NCBI GenBank assembly: GCA_935421135.1
Contig: OW285188.1
Location: 14,237,233-14,301,232 of the forward strand
Source of the DNA: Bugulina stolonifera
Lineage: Eukaryota > Bryozoa > Gymnolaemata > Cheilostomatida > Bugulidae
DNA: 64,000 nt
Reading direction: 5' to 3'
Shown here: piece after piece, positions 53,901 through 64,000 of the stretch
Position numbering within the stretch: position 1 is the stretch's first letter
Layout of the letters: the number at the start of each line of letters is the position of its first letter
Position numbers and translations under genes: made by a program
Notes under the pieces: generated by a model
What the model was told of the DNA's origin: nothing
The model's database searches: none
The model's input: the letters and a program-made list of their open reading frames with translations, nothing else

Positions 53901-56900
53901 CAATGAAAAGGTGGTTTTAAAACTTATTGGAGTTAGTAACCTCAAGGTTATAAATGGAAATACCACACTGTTAGGTAGCTCTAAGGTGTGGTAGAACCTA
54001 GGCTAGGGGGAGGGTATTGACTCTAAGTTGCAGTGACAAGAATAACCTAAATATACTGTCACTGTCCTATTTGACAAGTGTTACTACTGTATACAGGTAA
54101 TCCTTACATGCCTTGTTTAGTGGGATGAACCTTCATAACACAGTTCCCCCATTCAATGATTTGTTCTGCGCAAAAGAACACACTGTAAAAGATTACACCT
54201 AAAATAATTATCCATTGCAGTAATCTCCTTGACACATTTGATGCTTTACACATTTACCTTGTACAATCAGTATTATAGTTATCATACACGTGTACATACA
54301 TGTATATACTGCACTTAGTTGCACACATTGCAAATGTTGCTATTCCTGTTATCCCACATGTATCTGTTTAGGTTCGCAATGAAGCAGGAGAAGAGGATGA
54401 GCTGCCACCTGTTATATTGGTGTTATCTTCTCTCTGCAAGGAGGCTATCGATGCCAGCTACAGGTAAGCACATACATTAACTTTAACATGTAACGGTTTT
54501 ATTATTCATTATACATGATATTTACTCAGAACTAACTAACACAGTGTTGTCTTTTTTATGTTAGGAAGTTATCTACTCTCTTATGGTAATGAGCAGATAA
54601 TTTCTAATAACAGTCCTGTATTATATATGAATACAAAACTGACTGACGGTGATATCCACTGAGTCACTCAGTAAATGTTGTCTTACAGAAGTAGTTCTAT
54701 GGCTTTTACCATTATTTATTTGCTATGTGAGTTTGTGAAACTACAGTTATGTATATAATATAAAGCGTATGAAGTAACTTACATGTAGATGTGGTTTAAC
54801 CCCTCGATGTCCAACTTTTTATTAATTTTATTTTGATAGTATGAGGAAGATTCTACTCACTGTATGGAATATGCTGGTTTTCAAGGCTTTACATCACGTC
54901 GTGCACAAAGTCGTGCAGCTTATATCTGAGAAATCTCAGCCACAGACAGTAAGTTGACGTAGATATCTTTGCTTTCCTTCATGTACGTGACAGTCAAAAC
55001 AGCGACCTTTATTATTTGTGTGGAGTTGTCCGCTTATAGCTTAATACACCCAGGTGGGCACAACTCATAAATGGTGCCAATCTACTCACCCTAAAAAGTG
55101 TTACCAATTTGGGAGTTATCATCACATTTAGTGACCGTGTTGTACATGTATATTTCCTCGGTTAGAGCAGCGTCATGTAGTGTAATTAACTGCCTAGCCT
55201 CATATAATCATTCCAAATGTGCGAGTTGAACTCAAGTGATGATAACTTCAAACCTTACACAAGCTGATGCACACATTGCTAACTCTTTTATTCCTACTCT
55301 ATAAATGCTTTATTATAAAGAGCTCCACAACAAGCCTACTTTTATTGCATGTATGAATAAATTATGGTTTTTGTGGATATTTTTGTAACAAAGATTTTAG
55401 TTCAGGTTAATGTATTATCAATGTACTCTGTATTGTACTTTCTCCAACAGTTCCAGAGTCTATGCAAGGATGACAGGAATGATGTGCTAGTCTCCCTACA
55501 GCAACTGGTTCATGAGATACCACTCAACAGCCTCTCCGAGAAGGAGTACGATATTCTGGCTGATCGTGTTGAAGAGTTCATTGACTTGATATCTTCCTTA
55601 GATGAGGAACCTGCTGGTGAGGTTTTAGCCTTAGGTCATAGATTACAGCAGAGCCAATAAACATTACCTCTGTAGGAACTTCTACTATACTGAGTTCATT
55701 GATGAGTAATATCTCCGAGGAGAGGTTTCTTGTAAATACAGATATTATTGTATCAGTCTTGCTATTTTACAATCATCATTCCTATTAGTGGGTTACTGTA
55801 ATCACACTACTGTATATAATTAGGGCCTGAATGACGTGTTTATTAGTATTTTACGTTTGACCTATTAGAGGGCCAGGTTTGAATGCCACCGGGTAACTGT
55901 CAGAGGTCACGGTCTCTGGTAGTGGAGCTAAGAGAGGCTTCTTCTCCACATCGGCCCGCCTGGCATACATATAACCACCTAATAACATTGCCCTCCTGCC
56001 TGATGAAATGGAATGGCTAATAATCATGTTTGTAGGTGAATTTAGGCTGCTGCAGCTTTCTAGAGCAAATGAAGTGTTTTCACTTCTACTAGTTATGCAA
56101 TACATACAAGTCATTTTTAAGATGTAGTGGTTGACGTTTTGAGACGTGACTGTGAATGTCCACTCACACTTGTTATTACATTGACTTAACATATGACATT
56201 CTGCTGCATTTCTAGGTTCCAGCAGTGACAACGACTCGGTGAAATTCTTCCAAATCGCTGAACGAATGACCAGGGCTTATCAGGTCAGTCTTACGCCTGT
56301 TCAAGTATCTTCCTCTGGTTATCGTGTTTTCGTCATGTTTTTCTCATTGTAATCGGTTTTTGCTGCCTGTAGGTTTGTTTTAGAAGGTGCATGCTTATCA
56401 AAACTTGATATAGTTTAGCCCACATGGGCCTTTTACTGATAAGTCAGCATTCAATGCATCCAATACCCATGGAGCACATAGTGCTGCTAGTCTGTGTGGA
56501 GTGTGCATTTGATTCGCTGACTATTAAGACAGTTAATTAGTGAAAGCTCTGCTGACTGACTCTATATTCATATAGTAAGGAATCATATCAGCCTCACCAT
56601 GATAGGTTTGTATTATTTAGTATGGCAAGGGGGACGTCATTGACTTATTTAGACGATTTCATGGGGAATAGTTATTTGTGTAATAGTAAATATTATAAAA
56701 TCACTTGCGATGTACCAGTTACTGTATGGATGTTATGTACATGTAGTATAGTATTATATTCATGATTGTTCTGTAATAATTCCCAAAGTTTTGTGACATC
56801 GTTTATTGTCGTTGTACTAGTGTATTGACGTATGATAATTCTATATTACTATATATACATGTACATATTCTTACTGTATATTACTTGTACATACTGTATT

Positions 56901-59900
56901 TACTATATGTATATATAATATACTATGTAATAGTGCAAGAAAATTTTACAGTTATATACTCAATAGTTAAAGTAGGCCTATAATACATGTATACTGTTCA
57001 TGTGCATTATTAAAATATAGCATTGTATTAGTTCTTATTCTTCTTCTTGATTAATAGCATTTACATGTACAAATGATCAACTCTGTCTTGTGATGTATGT
57101 AGCTTATGATTATAATTTAACTTTATTATGTAGACAGATTAATATGATTATTTGTATTGTAAGTGGGCTGATAGATATCAATACTATAGTGTAATATATG
57201 TTACATGGACCATGATGTCATTCGTGTACATGTAGCTATATATGTATGTGAGATCATCTGAAATGGGAGCTTTAACCAGTCTCAATGTAATCCGCTGTCT
57301 GCCGATGCATAAATTATGCTGTAGATTTTAATTAGTCGATAGATTTGTGTGAGGTGTAAGTCTTCATTAAAGTGTGCTCAAGCTAATTGCTGTCTGTATA
57401 TACTGCATACTGTATATTATATTTGAGAGCTCGTAGACTAAATATTATACATGTATGTGTAATAGCTTATTAGTGACTTGGTAGTTTACACTGGGCATAC
57501 TTTACTTTACTTGTATATATTATTATTGAACTTTACTTGTAACTATGTATTATTATACTGTGTGCAAAATGTATGTAAAATATGTACTGTGGTCATGTAC
57601 ATGTATATACATGTACAAATTAGATAAATCTTTATATAGATACGTATAAATATTACATACACGATCTACTTTTTTATATATTGTACTTGTTTATGTATTA
57701 TTACATGCATAATTGAGTACACTGTACATGTATTTGTATAATATACAATATACAACTACATGTGAATTGTGAATACATGTACATACAGAGTAGATACATG
57801 CATGCATACAGACGTTACGTGGATACATGTTGTGCGTATACATGATATAATATATAAGCTGTTATTCTAGGATATGGAGATATACAGGGATGACTACTCA
57901 GACCTCATAGATAAGAGCACAGCTTGTGAGAGTCTAGTCATATCAGACGTAGTTCAAGACAGCCAGAAGTTTAGATCAACTGCTTTCATCAAGAAGTAAG
58001 TAAATATTTCACACTAGAAACTTTTTGTGTAGCAAAGGGAATGCTTGGATAAAGTAATGCATGGTATATTTTATATTTTATAATATTTGGTATTTTCTTA
58101 ATGGCTGACTTTTCCAGTAACTGACTAACGTTGTTTCTTTGGTTTATTGATTTACTATGCAGTTTGCTCCCATGGGTGTTATTATAAACATGGCAGCTAA
58201 TAATTTCATATATTTATATGTTGCACTATACGCACTCTCTTGCACGATATAATCTTAATGTATTGTATTTCATTTTCATCTTTAGCAGGTAGAAAGTAAC
58301 ATCTAGTAAGCCTTTGCTATTTGGTGATATGTTCCCAAGACATTCCTTCGTAAAACATAGTATATGTAATAACTGACCGCTTTGCTTTAGCTAACTGCTC
58401 TTGTTGTTCATGTAAGGACTTTAAAGGGGTATGCCACAAACTGGGACTTTAAAGGGGCTATGTCACACACATTTATTTATCAGTAGCACTATCATCTACA
58501 GTAGGTGTGACATAGCTCCTTCTATGGTGTATATGTATGTCTATCAACTATTTCAAGGGCTTGAGGAGTTGTAATAATATGTTGTGACTTTGGGAGTAGG
58601 TCTAGTGTATTATACATATACAACACTGCTGGTTTAGGATTTATTACATATTCATATATAGTGATTATCTATATGTTACATTGAATATATGATGGGTATT
58701 AATTACTGGTAGTTATTGAGGTGCTGTTGGAGTTACTTCCTCCTGGTTATGGTGTAATGGTTTTCTATGTGGTAGAAACAGTATTTTAGGGGTTTTAGCA
58801 CAGTTCTGAAAATGAATTGAAGAGGGTAAATTATTCATATTCATTATTCCTGTAACACATTGTTGATTTATTCTGATGTGGGGCTGAACTGTAGCTGATC
58901 TGTTGCAACACAACAGCTGCTTACAGCTATACACCCAGACTGTTCAAATTGTAAGAGTAGCATGATGTCATTATATGATATTACGGTTTGATGGCTCAAA
59001 GAGTAGATAACTTTTGTATCTCAGCTGTTAGTTCATATCCCATGTAACCTTTATAAGTCATAGCAGCGTCTGCTCCTCCCAATGTATAGCTCCTAGCTGT
59101 CAGTATAGTATATGCAGTGTACATGTAGTACACTACACTGCTGTATTTAGTTCACATGTTATATGGTTGGTAACTAATGATAATATTATGATTGTCTCAT
59201 AACTAGAGGCATGGAATTCATCTTGGAGCTGATCCCACATTGATTGGTAAATATAGAATGGGGCCACTGATACTGTATAGCATATACCCACCTCTACTGA
59301 TGTGCTGAGTTGATACTTGTAGGTCTACAGTCTATACTCTGTAGACAGTAGTATTTGTTTGACATTTCCACTTGTGGTAGTGTTACGTGTGCTAGTCTAA
59401 TGCATGCAATGGTTAGGTTGGTTCTATTGACGAATTAGTGTGGATGATGCAACTATTTATTTATGGTCCGCTGGTTATGGTACCTTCAGCATTGGCACAG
59501 GTAGACAGGTGATCGTCAGTTTACTGTAGTGAAGTGGAGTTAGTTGAGACCTTTAGCTGCTAAGTTATTATATAGTACTGTTAGCTCTCAATGCTGTCTA
59601 CTCTTGGAATAGCAAGTGCATTGTATGGGCACATCAAAGCAGGGTAAGTTATCTTCCCTTGCATGGACTGACTGGATCATATACCAGTGTTGTAAACAGT
59701 TGTTATTTGATAAGCATCTATTATACATGCACTATATTATGTAGTGTAGTATAATCACTCTACTCTGAGCATGAAAGAGAATGAATGATAGTATCGAAGA
59801 GCGGTTTTACCACCTGCAATTAGCGATTCAAGTTTGGGATTTTCTAACATTAAAAACTTATGAATTCCTAATCCTAGTTTCCCCCTGGCATTCAAACAGC

Positions 59901-62107
59901 CGTAGTAGGTTCATTTCCGTGCTAGACTCCTACTTTGTCAGCGATTCACTGCTTCTGTGTATTGCATCTCTAGATTATCTTCATATAGTTAATCTACAAC
60001 TTATATCGACGGTACTTCTTCTCTCAGTTGTTTTGTTTTTCTGGTCTCAAAAGCATAGAGGTCAGTCATACAGACTATAATTATAGTAACCTGTGCTCTG
60101 CTGTGAAAGATAGTAGTCCATGTTGGATACTGGCTCTACTTGGTAACTCTCCGCCGCGAGTTGGTTTGTTCTAAGTGGACCTACAGAGTACAAGCTACTG
60201 GGCCACAGGCTAGATAGGTTAAAATGGAACAAATCTTAGCTGTTTCCTTGGGGATGTCATATTAACCTAATATAGAGCTAGTACTATTATACTTGTGTAC
60301 TATTATTACCATGTAGGTTTAAGTATTATACAGTCATAGGAATAGTAGGCCTATATAATATAATATATCATCTGTATGACTGTTGGTAGTACACTAATCA
60401 TAAGTATATGGACATGATAGCATTAATCTCCTGTATATTATAACCACTTATAACTACTCAAACTGTAATTAGGAAGTAGTGAATGATAACCCCACTGGAT
60501 GTTTGTTGGGGATAGTAAAATGGACTACACAGTCATATAGTTGTATGGATACTTGTAGTGACTTGTAGTGCTGTGCAGACATACATATACATGTATATAC
60601 ACACTATTTGCAGGATTCCCCACGAGTCTAGTGACTCTGGTGAAGAAGTAGAGGAGGACGATACTCTGTACATCTGTGAGAAATCTAGAATATCCTCAGA
60701 CCTCGGCAGCTCCACCCCCCAGGAGATGAATACAGAGAGGAGACCATTAAGGTTAGTATCCTAGCCACGAGTGTGTGTCCGCTGGAAACATACGTAGGCT
60801 ACACCTATGTTTGTGATTTTAGAACATCAGTTCGGCAAAAACCCAAATCTCAAATACTGAGTTCTACGTGGAGATCTGTCAGCTTTATACATACATTTTA
60901 TATCTTGGTGGGATTTAGTTTTACACACACACCTTTATTTGTTGCATGCAAATAGAAGTCCATGCATATTTATTGATTGGAGTTGTCATTCCATCCCATA
61001 CACAGGGAGTGACAACTCTAATCAGAAAGTTAACATGATTTGAACTGCTGTATCTCTAACCATGTGCATAGTGTGTTCCATTCATTTCTAAGTACTAGAT
61101 AAATTTAGAGAATGTAGTCAAAGTGCAGTTATTTATACAAATTATACAGCATAGAGCGTATGCATTTCATAATTGTAAAGACTTGACTAATATTTCTGTA
61201 GACTAACTGTAACAACTGAGGTAGATGACGATGTGTTTACTGTGTGCACCGTTCAAGAGACAACAAGGTTTCTAATCTCTGGAGTCAAAGATCCTCTCAC
61301 TGACAAGGTCATCTCTCTAGACGAAGCTCTAGCTAGGAAGATTGTCGATCAAGAGAGGGGACTCTATTGGTGAATATTATCTTTGCATCTGTTAGATTAT
61401 ATTACTGTTTTGTTTATTAGATAACTCACTTAGGTCAGTTGAAGAAAAAATTTATCCAACTATTGTAGTATATTTACTTTATTTCTCAGTGAGATGCATT
61501 AACAGAAGTTGTCTTCTCTTTCTTAACACTTGTTAAAATCATCTAGACCTACATGTACATGTATATCATGCTTGCCATATTATGTAATTCTTGAATCTAG
61601 ATTATTGTGGACCACTTTTCATGAACATCTCATGTAGGAACAGTTAATTGGTACTCAATAATAAGATTCATAGATTTTGCTTAAAGTTATCTACCCCTGC
61701 AAGCGCTATTGCTAGCTCTTGAAGGAGTAGATAACTCCCAGCAGCCCATGGAGATACATACTACCATACTACCATAAGTTTCTTAGCCCATTTGAAGTTG
61801 TTTTGCGGGTAGTTTAGATTGAATGAATATCTAATTGTAGCCATGCGTATGGGCTAAAGCTAAGTGCACAACGAAACCAATATTAGTTTAGTCAATTGTC
61901 ATGTATTTATTTCCTGTTCTAGTTTGGTCGAAGAAGAAGGTGGTATACCGATAAATGAAGCTGTGCAGCAAGGCAAAATTATTGTACAGGAAGTATCTAC
62001 TAGCAAGGATTTTGAGCAGCTAGAGTCACAGAGAATCAAGTCTAGAATCCCTTCAGTAGAGCTGAGTAAGGAGAGACAACCCCCACAGACTACCTACACT
62101 GTGACAG
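44992..62107 (+). CDS. Plakin-domain protein without CH domain, with plakin repeats (3' end outside window)
   Basis: Seventeen exons join in phase to 599 codons: 44992-45003, 45723-45812, 47584-47655, 48251-48286, 48830-48946, 49618-49713, 50438-50551, 52253-52399, 53681-53743, 54372-54463, 54840-54948, 55451-55616, 56216-56283, 57871-57995, 60614-60751, 61202-61369 and 61923-62107. Residues 35-390 form spectrin-like helices of a plakin domain (WEWLTAVSNCLPVHLKHASD; FFHQAEHVQRGL). An embedded SH3 lies at about 215-270 (PVKARSLLSF, EGDECLIVDNSNQIAWLVRN). An acidic Ser-rich linker follows, then plakin repeats from about 504 (ISGVKDPLTDKVISLDEAL, then GGIPINEAVQQGKI). Plakins tie intermediate filaments, microtubules or actin to junctions. 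The start exon has only four codons (MESN) and is the least certain part. No long coiled-coil rod precedes the repeats. The last exon ends in phase 1, so coding continues to the right. Confidence 0.87.
55851..55996 (-). CDS. Possible antisense terminal exon nested in plakin intron 12
   Basis: A minus-strand open segment with clear coding-like composition (GGYMYARRADVEKKPL, then YPVAFKPGPLIG) ends at a TAA at 55851-55853. A possible acceptor (tcatcaggcag) lies just upstream. It is richer in G+C than the flanking intron. The frame remains open further upstream to 56231, over the antisense of plakin exon 13. I do not recognise the family and saw no certain partner exon, so it may be spurious. 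Confidence 0.3.
58454..58520. repeat. Short hairpin repeat, plakin intron 14
   Basis: ggggctatgtcacacac (58454-58470) and ggtgtgacatagctcct (58504-58520) are inverted copies around a 33-bp loop. A related start (aaaggggtatgccaca) sits just upstream at about 58422. It is likely a tiny foldback element. Confidence 0.7.
58996..59096 (-). CDS. Possible antisense terminal exon in plakin intron 14
   Basis: On the minus strand, after a good acceptor (actgacag), the frame reads SYTLGGADAAMTYKGYMGYE and then LTAEIQKLSTL to a TGA at 58996-58998. Composition looks coding, but the last codons overlap a GTTATCTACTC foldback-type motif and no upstream partner exon was found. The family is not recognised. 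Confidence 0.25.
60978..61020. repeat. Mini-foldback with GGAGTTGTC ends
   Basis: ggagttgtcattcc (60979-60992) and gggagtgacaactct (61005-61019) form an imperfect inverted repeat about 43 bp long in plakin intron 15. Confidence 0.65.
61685..61738. repeat. Mini-foldback with AGTTATCTAC ends
   Basis: Arms agttatctacccctgcaag and cttgaaggagtagataact are inverted copies with one or two mismatches around a short centre, in plakin intron 16. The ends match the motif family seen at 60978 and at several other sites. Confidence 0.75.
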
Positions 62108-64000
62108 GTAGGGGAAAACAAGTCTATACTTTATATACATGTACAGTTTACAGAGTGTGTATAATAAGTAATATGTGACTGACTCCATGGTTGCTGTACT
62201 TTATGAAAGGCTAACCAAATGGTTTCTAAATCTACTAATGGTAGTAGTTATGTTATACACTGTATCACTTCCATTGATCCAACTTGCTCACCATGTTTAA
62301 ATCATGGGAATTTCTATCAACGTATACAGGATACACTTTCTATCATCTATCAGCCCTGTAGAGATTCTGAACCCTAGTAGGTGAAGATTTAGCACCCAAA
62401 TCTATATGTATATATACCTGCAGTATATATATTTGAGGGTTGTCTGTCCTCTACTACTTGTGTAGTAATTTGCCAGTACATGCATTCAATCATGCATGCA
62501 GCAATAAATGGCATAGCAGTAGCAGCTACAAATGTAGCCTGAAGGGTGAGATGGAAAGTTGTGTGTTTTGTTTATGCAGAATATTTGGTTGATAATCAAC
62601 TGGTTTAATTCAATCAATAAATAGTGTGGAATAATTAAGGTATAGTAAGTATTTAGTACTTGCTACTTTAAACGAATCCATCCCTCAAATCACGGACATG
62701 GTGAGTGTAAACATATACATTATTTATACTAGTTTTATGTTAGTCAAAAATTGACGGTGAAGTTGCCACTCTGTGCCAACTCAATGATTGGTTGACTATA
62801 AGAGCATATGGACAGCAGTGGGCAGCTTAGAAAGAAAGTATTTCAAGTACCATCGTATGTTCGTATTTGTGGACTATTTATTGAATTATTGTTAGTGGAG
62901 GGGGCAGATGTGACTAAGTATTGTATGAAGGCAATAAGCATAGGCAGCTGTTACACTGATCATCGTCTAACAGCAATACACATTGTCGTCTAACAGCAAT
63001 ACACATTGTCGAGTTGTAGTCTTATAATAAATGGTGCATAGCCTGGGTTCTGTCTCCAAGTGGAGGATGGGAGTTATAGGGTCTTACTGAATAAGGCTAA
63101 TTATAGATTATTATTATTAGTACTTCACTTTGTTATGGAAAGGAAACGCTAAGAATACTGAATGAACAGTATGAATGTTAGATAGTGATAGTATATAAGC
63201 TGAGGATGGTTACGTTTAGCTGAGAGAAAGATGTATGTAGTTAGATTAACATCAGCAGTTAATTGGTGGGGATAAGTCAATTACCACCCTGCATACAAGT
63301 AGTATAGTCAGTTGTTATAATATATATAGAGGGTACCAGTCTATTCAATATTCAAGGAAACTATGTGCAGTTAGAATTCCTTCTCTATGGAGGTGATATG
63401 TTTGGGAATGTCATGTTCAGAGATAGAATGGACCAATTAACTTTCGTAATTGTAAGTATGCAATTAAATCATATTAGCTATGGCTTTGTTAATAAACTTT
63501 GAAATCAACTAATTTATCTATTTGGGGTTATGTATTTATTATGGCACAGTCAGTCTATCAAGTATAATAATTAATAATATACAAATATTGGTTATTACAA
63601 AATTCGGTTGATGTGGTTGTGGTAGTTCCATATTAGCTCTCTGAATACTAGACTAGACTAGAGGTCATGAGTCAGCAATGTACTGTACATGTATAATATA
63701 TACAATCATGTACAGTACATCATGTTGTATAAATATAAGAATATTGGCATTCTCCTTACTTCAAGTTCAATAGGTTGCACTTTATTTGTTGTGATTACTC
63801 CTGGCTGATTGCTATAATGTGTGGCATATAGTCATACTCTAGGTTACTGATTATACTGTACTAGTAGTAGTAGCTGATCTATGCCAGGGTGGTAGGCATA
63901 TTTTAGTAGTACAGAGATGTTTTGGTTAGCCAACAAGAAATCATCGCAGATTTATTTCTTAGTCTATTGGCTGACTGACAGGTAACTTAATTATACATGT
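62108..64000. other. Plakin gene intron to window end, no exon seen
   Basis: This follows the phase-1 donor at 62107. I looked for further plakin repeats (DP..G motifs) on the plus strand and found none. It contains a 23-bp tandem duplication at 62964-63011 and many palindromic tacatgta words near 63680. Confidence 0.5.
62964..63011. repeat. 23-bp tandem duplication
   Basis: Two direct copies of a 23-bp unit starting cgtctaacagcaataca are adjacent at 62964 and 62987. Confidence 0.9.

Noticed and set aside
59592..59642. Short plus-strand ATG segment (MLSTLGIASALYGHIKAG) ending at a perfect donor
   Set aside because: Attractive as a first exon of a small membrane protein, but no downstream exon in phase was found; the reverse strand reads equally well, so it carries little weight.
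59781..60080. 99-codon open frame on the plus strand in plakin intron 14
   Set aside because: Hydrophobic, low-information translation with no domain, no splice phase match to exons 14 and 15, and no family resemblance.
62808..62993. Further plakin exon on the plus strand
   Set aside because: The translation shows no plakin repeat signature and no acceptor in the needed phase.

Overview
This window is a piece of an animal nuclear genome. The genes are split by many GT-AG introns, non-coding DNA is strongly AT-rich, and the coding exons stand out as richer in G+C. The gene set is metazoan: a BOULE RNA-binding protein, a polypeptide GalNAc-transferase with a lectin domain, a hillarin/KY-type LIM protein, a plakin and an augmin subunit. 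The transposon relics are animal types too. Small introns, about one gene per 9 kb and plain plakin architecture would suit an early-branching marine invertebrate such as a sponge, but the sequence alone does not settle the phylum.

Seven protein genes could be built exon by exon with consistent reading phase. From left to right they are: a hillarin-like LIM plus transglutaminase-like protein (minus, 6706 to 643, continuing past the left edge); a GALNT (minus, 15147 to 8767, 13 exons, 588 aa); HAUS4 (plus, 19223-22380, 8 exons, 320 aa); BOLL (minus, 26966 to 22964, 10 exons, 395 aa); MINDY3 (plus, 31309-37131, 11 exons, 451 aa); WDR73 (minus, 40813 to 37795, 7 exons, 389 aa); and a plakin-domain protein without a CH domain (plus, 44992 to 62107, continuing past the right edge).

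HAUS4/BOLL and MINDY3/WDR73 are tail-to-tail pairs with 0.6-0.7 kb gaps. GALNT/HAUS4, BOLL/MINDY3 and WDR73/plakin are head-to-head with gaps of about 4 kb, and transposon remains have collected in those gaps. They include an eroded LINE 3' end and a possible solo LTR (17.3-18.9 kb), a dead mariner (28.8-29.4 kb) and a composite inverted-repeat element with a tRNA-like core (40.9-41.8 kb). A second LINE, 5'-truncated but with an open RT frame, sits in MINDY3 intron 1.

The genes form no operon or pathway; this is ordinary eukaryotic gene order. Several touch the cytoskeleton (hillarin, HAUS4, plakin and, from vertebrate work, WDR73), which may be chance. The more unusual signals are in the introns: a 15-copy 41-bp minisatellite and a 26-bp minisatellite made of splice-acceptor-like units, a 50-bp duplication of a live splice acceptor in GALNT, several small foldback elements sharing a GGAGTTRTC end, and two possible antisense coding segments inside plakin introns.
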